A DNA stretch of 42,304 bases, from positions 1-42,304 of the forward strand of contig NZ_JADGHH010000004.1 in assembly GCF_019689535.1 (NCBI RefSeq). The letters are read 5' to 3'. Positions 19,576 to 27,890 of this stretch are shown here, piece after piece (position 1 is the first letter of the stretch; each line of letters begins with the position of its first letter). The DNA comes from Pigmentiphaga sp. (lineage in GTDB: Bacteria; Pseudomonadota; Gammaproteobacteria; Burkholderiales; Burkholderiaceae_B). Both the position numbers and the translations under genes were made by a program. The notes beneath the pieces are model-generated. The model saw only the letters and a list, made by a program, of their open reading frames with translations, ran no database searches and was not told the origin of the DNA.

Positions 19576-20244
19576 TCACCACGGCGTCAACGCCAGCGCG
19601 CGGTGGCGCACGTCGACCGCCACCTGCAAGCGCTGCGCGACCTGGGACAGCGGCACGACCTCGTGGGCCGCGCCAAGTGCAATGGCCTCGCGGGGCATGC
19701 CGAACACCACGCTGGTGGCTTCGTCCTGGACCAGGTTATAGCCCCCCGCCTCGCGCAGGGCCAGCATGGCGCGCGCGCCGTCCTTACCCATGCCGGTCAG
19801 CATCACCGCCACCGCCCCTGGCCCGGCGGCCCGCGCCACCGATAGAAACAAGACCTCGACCGAGGGACGGTGGCGATTCACCGGTTCCCCTTCCGACAGA
19901 TTCGCGTAATAACCGACGAGCGGCAGATAGCGTACGGCCAGATGCGCATGGCCTGGTGCGACGTACGCACAGCCGGGATACAAGCGCTCGTTGTGCTCGG
20001 CCTCCTTGACGTGCAGCCGCGAATGTTTGTCTAGCCGCTCGGCGAAGCTGCGCGTAAAGCCCGGCGGCATGTGCTGGGTGATCACCACCGGCGGCAAGCC
20101 GGGGGGCAAGCCGCCCAGCACTTCGCGCAGCGCTTCGGTGCCGCCCGTCGATGCGCCGATCGCGATCAGCAACCGGTGATCGTATGTCGGCGCAGGCCCT
20201 CCCGGCCCGCCTTCTCCGCACCCGTACGCGGAACAACCGCTCAT
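19576..20244 (-). CDS. CheB-type protein-glutamate methylesterase lacking a receiver domain
   Basis: A 222-residue protein made only of the CheB catalytic domain. The triad is intact: Ser32 in GASTGGTEAL, His58 in TQHMPPGF and Asp155 in TGMGKDGA. Classical CheB is about 350 residues with an N-terminal receiver. Here only about 20 Gly-rich residues precede the fold. CheB enzymes remove methyl groups from glutamates of chemoreceptors, or deamidate glutamine. I start at the ATG at 20244, which has GAGGGAG at good distance; that site overlaps the stop of the upstream cheR-type gene, so translation is coupled. With no receiver, activity must be constitutive or set by another protein, for instance the receiver of the divergent kinase. 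Confidence 0.92.
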   Translation of the reverse strand: MSGCSAYGCGEGGPGGPAPTYDHRLLIAIGASTGGTEALREVLGGLPPGLPPVVITQHMPPGFTRSFAERLDKHSRLHVKEAEHNERLYPGCAYVAPGHAHLAVRYLPLVGYYANLSEGEPVNRHRPSVEVLFLSVARAAGPGAVAVMLTGMGKDGARAMLALREAGGYNLVQDEATSVVFGMPREAIALGAAHEVVPLSQVAQRLQVAVDVRHRALALTPW

Positions 20245-20254
20245 GCCAGCTCCC

Positions 20255-21133
20255 TCAGTCCCGGACGCGTGCATACACCGTGCGCCCCTGTAGCTGGAAT
20301 TTGTGCTGGCCCTGGGAGAAGCTTTCAGAGTGCCCGACGAAAAGCAGCGCGCCCGGAGGCATCAGGCTCGCCATGCGCTCGATCACGTTCAATTGCGTGG
20401 GGCGGTCGAAATAAATGAGGACGTTGCGGCAAAACACCGCGTCGAGCGGCCCGCGGACGCGCCATACCGGATCGAGCAGGTTCTGCTGGCGAAAGCTCAC
20501 GAGGGCGCGCAGCTCCGGGCGCACGCCATAGAGGCCGTCGCCTTGGGGACGAAAATACCGGCGCACCTGCTCGTCGGGAACCCGAACCAGCTGGTCGCTG
20601 CGGTATGCCCCCTGCCGCGCGAGGGACAAGACCTGCGTATCGAGGTCGGTGGCGAGGATCCGCACGGGCGGGGCCAGGCTGCTGAAGGCTTCGGCCGCGG
20701 TGATGGCGAGCGTCCATGCTTCTTCACCACTGGAGGCCGCTGCGCACCAGACCTGCAGGGGCTGTCCGTTGTTCTCGGCGGCCCGCCGCTTCAGGTGCGC
20801 GGCAAGAATGGGAAAGTGATGGCTTTCCCTATAGAAATACGTGAGGTTGGTCGTTAATGCATTGACGAAGTATTCCCACTCCGGCGCGCCGGCGCGCAAA
20901 CCTTCGAGATAAGCACTGAACGATGAACGCCCCGTGGCACGGAGCCGCCTGGCCAGGCGGCTGTACACCATGCTGCGCTTGGCGTCGGACAGCGAAATGC
21001 CGGTATGCTGGCGCAACAGCGTGCGTATGCGATCGAAATCCTGGTTGCTGAAGGCGAACTCGGTTCCGACCAGAATATCGGACATGCCCGGTGCGCCGTC
21101 GGCCATGGCCAGAGGAGAAGGTCTGGAGGTCAC
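20255..21133 (-). CDS. CheR-type chemoreceptor glutamate methyltransferase
   Basis: A 292-residue CheR. The N-terminal helical domain contains the LTTNLTYFYRESHHFP motif that guides receptor binding. The SAM site is CAAASSGEEAW, followed by ATDLDTQVL. The C-terminal catalytic sheet has VFCRNVLIYFD and FVGHSESF. It transfers methyl groups from S-adenosylmethionine to receptor glutamates. It is directly upstream of the receiver-less CheB-type gene and divergent from a sensor kinase with a 35-base gap. There is no TPR extension and no chemoreceptor or CheA in the window, so its target may not be the main chemotaxis array. Confidence 0.94.
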   Translation of the reverse strand: MTSRPSPLAMADGAPGMSDILVGTEFAFSNQDFDRIRTLLRQHTGISLSDAKRSMVYSRLARRLRATGRSSFSAYLEGLRAGAPEWEYFVNALTTNLTYFYRESHHFPILAAHLKRRAAENNGQPLQVWCAAASSGEEAWTLAITAAEAFSSLAPPVRILATDLDTQVLSLARQGAYRSDQLVRVPDEQVRRYFRPQGDGLYGVRPELRALVSFRQQNLLDPVWRVRGPLDAVFCRNVLIYFDRPTQLNVIERMASLMPPGALLFVGHSESFSQGQHKFQLQGRTVYARVRD

Positions 21134-21168
21134 GGTTTGCCCTGAAAAACGCGCCTTAAGGGTGCCGC

Positions 21169-22863
21169 ATGACGAAGCAGCGGCGGGCCCTCACGCTATC
21201 ATTGAATGGATTAACGGCAACTCTCTGCAAATCATTAAGCATGTTCCATCGCGGCCCAGTCCTCGCGCAGAGCTCCTTTTCCATCGGAGTCCCGCCTCCT
21301 TTCATGACGGCTCCGGGCACTGCTTATCCCGGGGTGGGAACGGACGGACGCACCCCCCATCAACTGGCGATTCTCTTCGTCGAAGATTCGCTCGCCGACT
21401 TCACCCTGATGCGTGCAGTGCTGGTGGACGCGGGGCTGAACGTCACCGCCCGCTGCGTCGATACCGAGGCCACCATGCGCCAGGCGCTCGCCGAGCGCGA
21501 ATGGGACGCCATCATCAGTGATCATTCCCTGCCCACGTTCAGCGGCCTGCGCGCCCTGAAAGTCGCCAAGGAAGTCGGTTTCCGCGGCCCCTTCCTGATC
21601 GTGTCGGGGGCCATCGGCGAAGAGAGCGCCGTCGAAGCGATGCGCGCCGGTGCCGACGATTACGTCATGAAGAACAACCTGCGCCGGCTGCCTCCCGCAC
21701 TCGAGCGCGGACTGCGAGAAGTCCAGACCCGGGACCAACGCCAGCGCGCGGAAACCGCGCTGGCCTCGGCGCACGACCAGCTCAATGCCATCTTTTCGGC
21801 AACGCCGGTGGCCCTGTTCGCCATCTCGCGCGAGCGCATCGTCACCATGTGGAGCCCGGCCTTCGAGGACCTCACCGGCCTGAACGCAGCGCAGGCGCTG
21901 TCGCGCCCCTTCGCCCTGCCCTCGCAGGAAGACACCTGGAAATTACTCACGCTCATCGCGCCGGCACTCGATGGCACCGCCGTGCGCGGCCTGCCGTTCA
22001 GCATCGAGACCCGCGGCGAAAAACACGAACTGCTGGTCTCGGCCAGCCCGCTCAGCGGGTCTCCCCCGTCGGGCTGCGTCGTCGCCCTGTCGGACGTCAC
22101 GCACCTGGCCCACGCACAGGCCGAACTGAGCCGCTCCGAGCGCCAATTGCGGGAGCTGTCGCGCCACACGGAGCGCCTGCGCGAGAAAGAGCGGGCCGAG
22201 ATCGCGCGCGAAATCCACGACGACCTGGGCGCGCTGGTGACCCGCATCCGCGCCGACCTGGCGCTGGCGCGACGTCGCTCGCGGGAACAAGACACGGCCA
22301 AGTTGCTGGAGCAGGCCGAACAAATGGTCGCCTCGCTGGGAGAAGCGATTTCCCGCATCGCGCGGGCCATGCGCCCGCCCGTCCTTGACTTCGGCATCGT
22401 GGCGGCGATCGAATGGCAGGCCCGCGACTTTGCGCAGCGCACCGGCATCGCCGTCAACGTCCACACCAACCAGGACGACCTGGCCCTGGACCTAGAGCGA
22501 TCGATCGCGATTTTCCGCATCTTCCAGGAAGCGCTGACCAACGTCTTCAAGCATGCGCAGGCCACCCAGGTCGACGTCGACTTGTTCGCCGACGACAACA
22601 CCCTGAGCCTGGAAGTCCGGGACAACGGCATCGGCCTGTCGTCGGATGCGCTGCGCAAGCAAACGTCTTTCGGCCTACGCGGCATGATGGAGCGCGTCCA
22701 CGACCTGGGCGGATGGATGGACATCAGCGGATCGCCCAATACGGGGACGCCTCCGTTTCGAGGCACTACACTTATGATCTCGATCCCGCTGAATCCTCAG
22801 GAAGCACCCATGAATTCGAACGGGAGCAAGCATCCCCATCACGAACCGGAGGACCTGGAATGA
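21169..22863 (+). CDS. Cytoplasmic receiver-PAS-histidine kinase (HisKA_3 type)
   Basis: A 564-residue kinase with unusual order. A receiver domain comes first (about residues 65-185; phospho-Asp118 in SDHSLP, Ser in VSGA, Lys in VMKNN). A PAS-like segment follows (about 205-320). Then come a NarX-type dimerisation domain with His350 in REIHDDLGAL and a HATPase domain (FQEALTNVFKHA, DNGIGL, GLRGMMERV). No membrane helix is present, so it senses an internal cue or the state of its own receiver. Later ATGs at 21241 and 21304 are possible starts, since about 60 residues before the receiver look disordered. The stop overlaps the start of the NarL-type gene (ATGA), marking the pair as kinase and cognate regulator. 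Confidence 0.9.
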   Translation: MTKQRRALTLSLNGLTATLCKSLSMFHRGPVLAQSSFSIGVPPPFMTAPGTAYPGVGTDGRTPHQLAILFVEDSLADFTLMRAVLVDAGLNVTARCVDTEATMRQALAEREWDAIISDHSLPTFSGLRALKVAKEVGFRGPFLIVSGAIGEESAVEAMRAGADDYVMKNNLRRLPPALERGLREVQTRDQRQRAETALASAHDQLNAIFSATPVALFAISRERIVTMWSPAFEDLTGLNAAQALSRPFALPSQEDTWKLLTLIAPALDGTAVRGLPFSIETRGEKHELLVSASPLSGSPPSGCVVALSDVTHLAHAQAELSRSERQLRELSRHTERLREKERAEIAREIHDDLGALVTRIRADLALARRRSREQDTAKLLEQAEQMVASLGEAISRIARAMRPPVLDFGIVAAIEWQARDFAQRTGIAVNVHTNQDDLALDLERSIAIFRIFQEALTNVFKHAQATQVDVDLFADDNTLSLEVRDNGIGLSSDALRKQTSFGLRGMMERVHDLGGWMDISGSPNTGTPPFRGTTLMISIPLNPQEAPMNSNGSKHPHHEPEDLE

Positions 22864-23492
22864 TCCGCCTGGTTCTCGCCGACGACCATGCCATCGTGCG
22901 ATCCGGCCTGCGCCAGATCGCACAAGCCGAGGAAGGCATCACGGTGGTAGGCGAAGCGGCCGACTGCGGCGAATTGCTGGACGTGCTGCGCAAGACCGAG
23001 GCGGACGTCGTGCTGATGGACATTTCCATGCCCGGCAAGAGCGGCCTCGAAGGGCTCAAGCAGGTGCGCGAGCGTTGGCCGAAGATCGCCGTGCTGATGC
23101 TCAGCATGTATCCGGCAGACCAATACGCGGTGCGCAGCGTCAAGGCGGGCGCCGCCGGCTACCTACACAAGAACTCGCCGCCCGAGATGGTCATCGAGGC
23201 GATCCGCACGGTTGCGCGCGGCAAGAAATACATCACGCCGGAATTGGCCGAGCAGCTGGCCACGCACCTCAGCCAGGGCGACGAGCGCCCGCCTCACGAG
23301 CTGTTGTCGGACCGCGAATACCAGACCATGGTGATGATCGCCTCGGGCCGCACGCTGACGCAGATCGCGGAGGAAATGTCGCTCTCGCCAAAGACAGTAT
23401 CGGTATACCGCGCGCGGCTGCTGGAGAAGATGAAGCTCAAGAACAACGCGGAGCTGACGCACTACGCGCTCAAGCACAAGCTCGTCGAATAA
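22860..23492 (+). CDS. NarL/FixJ-type response regulator
   Basis: A 210-residue regulator. The receiver shows Asp8-Asp9, phospho-Asp54 (LMDISMPG), Ser82 and Lys104, all conserved. The C-terminal LuxR-type helix-turn-helix covers about residues 145-205 (LSDREYQTMVMIASGRTLTQIA, then LSPKTVSVYRARLLEKMKLKNNAEL). It starts at an ATG that overlaps the kinase stop by four bases, with GGAGG seven bases before it inside the kinase gene. It should be phosphorylated by that kinase and control transcription of unknown genes; no specific binding site could be seen. Confidence 0.95.
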   Translation: MIRLVLADDHAIVRSGLRQIAQAEEGITVVGEAADCGELLDVLRKTEADVVLMDISMPGKSGLEGLKQVRERWPKIAVLMLSMYPADQYAVRSVKAGAAGYLHKNSPPEMVIEAIRTVARGKKYITPELAEQLATHLSQGDERPPHELLSDREYQTMVMIASGRTLTQIAEEMSLSPKTVSVYRARLLEKMKLKNNAELTHYALKHKLVE

Positions 23493-23506
23493 AGCAGGCA
23501 GATCTT

Positions 23507-23606
23507 GGCATCAGGGCCTGCGGCAACCGGGCCCGGGGCCTGGCCAAGGTCGGCAGCGTCGAGTTGCCGGGGCGCCGGACCCGCTTGCGGCAGGCCCTGT
23601 GATGCC
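23507..23606. terminator. Long imperfect inverted repeat between convergent regulators
   Basis: GGCATCAGGGCCTGC at 23507-23521 faces GCAGGCCCTG-TG-ATGCC at 23590-23606, giving a 15-bp stem with a two-base bulge. Pairing continues inward imperfectly (GCAA with TTGC). The 68-base middle is very GC-rich and self-complementary. It fills the gap between the NarL-type gene and the receiver-RsbW gene and probably ends transcription from both sides. Confidence 0.55.
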
Positions 23607-23616
23607 TCGCACGGAT

Positions 23617-24519
23617 CTATCCGTTCAAGGGAATCGTCCCCACCGCCTCGCGCCCACCGTCTTCGTAGGTCAGGTCCTTGAACGTCAACGCCTTGGCCAT
23701 CGCAATGCCGCGCCCGTGCATCTCGAACGCCCGGTCGGGTGACATCTCCAGGTACTCGCGCCAATCAAAGCCGTTGCCCTGGTCCCGCACCCGAAAGCGT
23801 ATCCATTGCGGCCCGCGCTCGAAGCTCACCGTCGCCACGCGATCCCGGTAAGGCGGCAGCGACAGCCGCCGCTCGATCTCCGCGGTCCAGCGGCCCTCCA
23901 TGCTCAAACGCCCTTTTTCCTGGAAACCAATCTCCAGATTGCCGTGTTCGACGGCATTGACCATCAACTCGGCCAGCCCGATCACCGCCACCTCGGGGGC
24001 AGGACACAGCTTGGCCAGGAAAAAAGCGAGCTGGCGGGCCTCCACCAACGAGACGAACTCGAACAACGCCTGCCGCATGTGTGCGAACACGTCATGCACG
24101 TCGGAAAGCCGGCGCCGCAATCCTTTCTGCTTGGCGCGAAACTCGATGGCGGCCCCTACCACCGCCATGAGCATGTCGTGCTCGTACGGCTTGGTGAGGT
24201 AATAGTAGGCGCCCCGGTGTATGCCTTCCAGCACGTCGGAGGGATGCGATACCGCCGTCTGCATGATGACCGGGATATCGGCGAAACGGCGATCCGACCG
24301 GATGCGCGCAAGCAGCTCGATGCCGTCTATGCCCGGCATCATGCGGTCAAGGACGATCAGGTCGAAATCGACGCCGGAGCCCTGCAGCACCTCCCAGGCC
24401 TGGATGCCGTCCTGCACGCATCGCAGGCGATAACGGGGGTCCGACAAGAGCTCAGAGATGATCTCGAGATTCAGCGGCTCGTCGTCGACGACGAGGATGT
24501 TGAATGGTTCCTGTGGCAT
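23617..24519 (-). CDS. Response regulator with RsbW-like anti-sigma ATPase output domain
   Basis: A 300-residue protein joining two domains. The receiver (residues 7-122) has Asp12-Asp13, phospho-Asp58, Thr88 and Lys110. A helical linker (about 128-165) leads to a HATPase domain of the RsbW/SpoIIAB kind. The latter shows the N box around Asn188 (AELMVNAVEHGNLEIG), DQGNG at 246-250 and HGRGIAMAKAL at 268-278. RsbW-type proteins bind sigma factors or phosphorylate STAS-domain antagonists on serine. It lies 74 bases downstream of flgL on the same strand, so it is probably read from the flgK promoter. No STAS partner gene is in view. A late-flagellar checkpoint or a general stress switch are both possible. 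Confidence 0.88.
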   Translation of the reverse strand: MPQEPFNILVVDDEPLNLEIISELLSDPRYRLRCVQDGIQAWEVLQGSGVDFDLIVLDRMMPGIDGIELLARIRSDRRFADIPVIMQTAVSHPSDVLEGIHRGAYYYLTKPYEHDMLMAVVGAAIEFRAKQKGLRRRLSDVHDVFAHMRQALFEFVSLVEARQLAFFLAKLCPAPEVAVIGLAELMVNAVEHGNLEIGFQEKGRLSMEGRWTAEIERRLSLPPYRDRVATVSFERGPQWIRFRVRDQGNGFDWREYLEMSPDRAFEMHGRGIAMAKALTFKDLTYEDGGREAVGTIPLNG

Positions 24520-24593
24520 GGGGTCACCGAGCTGAACGGAAAACAGCGCTGGCGGCGCATTCGCGTCCCGACGCCACAGCGTCCTCTAGGCGT

Positions 24594-25805
24594 CTACAAG
24601 TAGTTGAATATCGACAGCCGGGCAATCTGCGTATACGTCTGTTGCGCAGCCTGCACCGTGTACGTGCGCTTGGCCAGCTCGCCCGTCAGTTCCGTCATCG
24701 TTTCGATATCCGATCCTACCACGCGCGATATTTCCTCCGTGACCTGGTCGCCGCGCGCCTCGCCTGCGGTGGTGGCCGCCTCGATTTCGTTCAGCCGGCT
24801 GCCGATGGAAGAACGGGCCTCGAGCAGGCGGTTCAAGGCGGCATTCAAGTTCAGGTTCACTTCGTACAAGGCGTTCGTGCGCGCCGTGGATTCGTGGCCG
24901 GTATCGGGCAAGCCCAGCGCGGCGATCGCCTGGTCCAGGGTATCGAAAACGCTCTGCGACGACGCCGGCCCGAAGGTGATCCGGTCTCCTTGCGCGGGCC
25001 TGCCGTTGAAGCTGACCTGGATGCCCGCCATCTCCACGACCTGCCCATCCCCCAGCAAGCCTGTGCCGACTTCGGCGCCGTCCCTGTCGGTGATCGTGTA
25101 CGCGCCGTCGACGCCGAACTCGATGGTATAAGGCCCGAAGGGCGCGGCCGCGTTCCAGGCTTGCCTGTCCTTGATCACGCCGGCAGACAGCGTCGCGCTA
25201 CCGGTGTTGGCTCCATCGGCCTTGACCTCCAAGCCGTTCTGCCCCGTGGGGATGTCGCCGAACAGGTAATGACCCGAGAAGCTGATGTCGATCACGCGGT
25301 TCGGCCCGATCTGGCTTTGGCGCACGCCGGAATCGCCCTGGTAGACGACGCCGGCAGCCGTCCGCACGAAGGGCTGGTTGTCGCGCTTGTAGCCGGCGAA
25401 GATGTAGTTGCCGTTTTCGTCCTGCGTGTTCGCCACGCTCAGCAGTTGGTCGCGCAGCGCCCGCAGGTCGGCCAGGATGGATTGCCGGTCTTGCTCGTTC
25501 AGCGTACCGCCACCCGCCTGCACGATGCGCGCCAGGGCTGCCTGGAGCGTGTTGCCGGCCTCGACCAAGTAGTTTTCGGTCGCTTCGAGCATACCCTTGG
25601 CGTCGGCCTGGTTACGCAGCATTTGCTCGTTGGCCTGCCGCGTTGCCTCCAGGGCTACCTCGCGGCTGGCCGCCACCGGGTCGTCGGAAGGAGTCAGCAG
25701 CTTGCGTTGGGCGGATAGCTGCTGCGAAACCTGCATCAATGCACTCTGCTGGCTGTTGATGGCGCGTATGCTGCTGTCGTAGAACTGATTGGTGCTGACT
25801 CTCAT
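24594..25805 (-). CDS. flgL: Flagellar hook-filament junction protein FlgL
   Basis: A 403-residue HAP3. The N-terminal flagellin-like helices (MRVSTNQFYDSSIRAINSQQ, then LTPSDDPVAA) and the C-terminal helix (ETMTELTGELAKRTYTVQAAQQTYTQI) are characteristic. The central domain is variable. FlgL sits between FlgK and the flagellin filament and is exported by the flagellar type III system, so there is no signal peptide. It follows flgK with a 57-base gap and should share its sigma-28 promoter. The receiver-RsbW gene follows. Confidence 0.96.
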   Translation of the reverse strand: MRVSTNQFYDSSIRAINSQQSALMQVSQQLSAQRKLLTPSDDPVAASREVALEATRQANEQMLRNQADAKGMLEATENYLVEAGNTLQAALARIVQAGGGTLNEQDRQSILADLRALRDQLLSVANTQDENGNYIFAGYKRDNQPFVRTAAGVVYQGDSGVRQSQIGPNRVIDISFSGHYLFGDIPTGQNGLEVKADGANTGSATLSAGVIKDRQAWNAAAPFGPYTIEFGVDGAYTITDRDGAEVGTGLLGDGQVVEMAGIQVSFNGRPAQGDRITFGPASSQSVFDTLDQAIAALGLPDTGHESTARTNALYEVNLNLNAALNRLLEARSSIGSRLNEIEAATTAGEARGDQVTEEISRVVGSDIETMTELTGELAKRTYTVQAAQQTYTQIARLSIFNYL

Positions 25806-25862
25806 GGGTGCTATGTCCGGTTTCGGTGTCGGGAAGCGCGCCTAGTCGTGCCCCGCGCGATG

Positions 25863-27764
25863 TCAATGAAGGGCGGCCAACAACTGGTCGAACAGCTCGG
25901 AAGCCAGGCCGAGCACCTTGCCGGCGGCCGCGTAGGCCTGCTGATAACGCAAGAGGTTGGCGCCTTCTTCATCGAGGTTGACCCCCGCCAGCGATTGCTC
26001 GGCGGCGACGGCTTGGTCGTACGCGCCCTGCTGGGCCGCCTTGCTGACGTTGATCGAGGCCGCGCGCGTGCCGACCTGGGAGATCAACGCGGCATAGGAA
26101 TCGGTCAACGTACTGCCACCGGCGATCTTGGTGGTGGCCAGCCCGGCCAGGGCCAGCGCGTTGCGGTTGTCGCCAGAAGGATCTCCCGGATCGGCGACGA
26201 CCGTGATCACGTCGCCCGCAGCCGGCGTGCCGGACACGTCGAAGGCCCAGCCGTTGTACGCGATGGTCTGCTGCGGCGGCTGCAAGGTGCCGGACGACAG
26301 CACGGAGCCGTCTTCGCCCACCAGTTCATACCCAGAGGCGGATGTAAAACGCACCGTGATCGAGGTGCCGTAATCGATATTGGACGACTCCACCGAACGC
26401 AGCCGCGAGGCCACGACCGTCCCTGCGTTGCCGGCCGCGACATCCAGGCGCATGGGCGCGGCGGCGGCCAGCTTGCCGGGGTCGGTAAGCAGCACCTCCA
26501 GGCCCACGGCCGCCTGGCTGGCCACTTCGATGGTGAAGGTGTCGCCATCGGCCAAGTCGCCGGCGATGAGCCCGATGCGCAGGCCGTCGACGTCCTGCGG
26601 CAGCGACGAGAACGGACCAAACTCGGCACCGTCGTCGAGCCGCGTCACCACATATTCGTCACCCACCCGCGCCAGCTGGTAGTCGCTGCCCGTGAGCGAC
26701 CGGGCATCCGCGATGCTCACCGCCACCCGCGCATCGCCGGCATTGCCGCGCGCACCGAAGGCGACCGGATTACCCAGCTTGAACAAGGCCTGCCCCGGCT
26801 GACCGGACAGGTCGATGCCGAACTGTTGCTGCTGGTTGTAGGCCGAGACCATCGCAATGGCAAGCCGCCCCAGCTCCGACTGGGCCTGGGCGAGCTCGGT
26901 CTCGCGGAACTGCAGGAGCGCGCCGAGCTGGCCGCCCGCGACATCGCTTCGGTTCAGGGGGGTGGCATAGCCCCCGACCTTGAGCGAGAGCCGGATCCCG
27001 GAGGAAGCATGCGGATCCTGGGTGTCGATCTGCATTTCCGACGCGAGGTGATCCAGGACCAGGGGCTGCCCATTGCTCAGGTACACATTCACGCTGGAAC
27101 CTTGCACGCTGGTCGTGATGCCGACCAGCTTGCCCAGCTCGCGCAGCAGCACGTCGCGCTGGTCCAGCAAGTCGTTCGGGGCCTGGCCGTTGCCGGCGGC
27201 GTAGCCCTCGTTGATCTTCGCGTTGTAGGTGGCGATGCTCTGCGCGAGCTGGTTGATCTGGCCAACGGTGGCCGCGGCCTGGTTGCCGATGCCCTGCCCG
27301 AGCGTGGCGAGGTCTTCGCTCACAGTGCGGAAACGCGTCGCCGCCGCTTGCGCCGCGGCCAGCGCGCCTTGGCGCGAGGCGTTCTCGTTCGGGTTCTGGC
27401 TGAAGCGGCTGATGGCGGTGTACAAATCGTTCAGGCTCTGGTTGATGCCGGTGTCTGGCGTACCGAGCCGGTTGATGAGCCCGCTCATCTGGTCGGAATA
27501 GGTGCTGAGGTAACTCAGCGCCGATGCCGACTGGCTCGCCTGGGCGGTGAGGAATTCGTTGTAGGCGCGCTGCACGGTGACCACGTCCACGCCCTGGCCG
27601 AGATACGCTCCGCCGCTGAAGCTGGACCGGGCCGACTGCAGGACGACCTGCTGCCGGGAATAGCCTGGCGTGCCCTGGTTGGAGATGTTATTGGCGGTGA
27701 CCGCCAGGCCCGCCTGCGAGGCGCGCAATCCTGATAGTGCGATGTTGGCGATGGTCGTGGTCAT
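25863..27764 (-). CDS. flgK: Flagellar hook-associated protein FlgK
   Basis: A 633-residue HAP1 that forms the first hook-filament junction ring. The N-terminal rod-type motif LSGLRASQAGLAVTANNISNQGTPGYSRQ and the C-terminal LDEEGANLLRYQQAYAAAGKVL helix are diagnostic. It is longer than the E. coli protein (547), with the extra length in the variable middle. I start at the ATG at 27764 (MTTTIANIALSG), though the ribosome site there is weak; 18 in-frame residues before it do not resemble FlgK. A sigma-28-type promoter lies just upstream, separating flgKL from the flgB-J run. Confidence 0.97.
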   Translation of the reverse strand: MTTTIANIALSGLRASQAGLAVTANNISNQGTPGYSRQQVVLQSARSSFSGGAYLGQGVDVVTVQRAYNEFLTAQASQSASALSYLSTYSDQMSGLINRLGTPDTGINQSLNDLYTAISRFSQNPNENASRQGALAAAQAAATRFRTVSEDLATLGQGIGNQAAATVGQINQLAQSIATYNAKINEGYAAGNGQAPNDLLDQRDVLLRELGKLVGITTSVQGSSVNVYLSNGQPLVLDHLASEMQIDTQDPHASSGIRLSLKVGGYATPLNRSDVAGGQLGALLQFRETELAQAQSELGRLAIAMVSAYNQQQQFGIDLSGQPGQALFKLGNPVAFGARGNAGDARVAVSIADARSLTGSDYQLARVGDEYVVTRLDDGAEFGPFSSLPQDVDGLRIGLIAGDLADGDTFTIEVASQAAVGLEVLLTDPGKLAAAAPMRLDVAAGNAGTVVASRLRSVESSNIDYGTSITVRFTSASGYELVGEDGSVLSSGTLQPPQQTIAYNGWAFDVSGTPAAGDVITVVADPGDPSGDNRNALALAGLATTKIAGGSTLTDSYAALISQVGTRAASINVSKAAQQGAYDQAVAAEQSLAGVNLDEEGANLLRYQQAYAAAGKVLGLASELFDQLLAALH

Positions 27765-27818
27765 GTTCGTATGCGGACTGCCTGACGCGCGCAGTCGAGG
27801 CGCGCAGCGATATATCAC

Positions 27819-27845
27819 TTAACGGACGTACCGGGCAAAGCTTGA
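27819..27845 (-). promoter_or_regulatory. Sigma-28 (FliA) promoter of flgK
   Basis: On the minus strand TCAAGCTT (27845-27838) is followed after exactly 11 bases by TCCGTTAA (27826-27819). Each half matches six of eight bases of the TAAAGTTT-N11-GCCGATAA consensus. It lies about 55 bases before the FlgK start, where a class III flagellar promoter is expected. Confidence 0.65.
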
Positions 27846-27890
27846 GGATACGCGGCGCCTGCCCTCATCGAACCGCGTACGGGTGCGCCG

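Noticed and set aside
27838-27845. HindIII-like AAGCTT palindrome as a separate operator
   Set aside because: It is fully explained as the -35 half of the flgK sigma-28 promoter.
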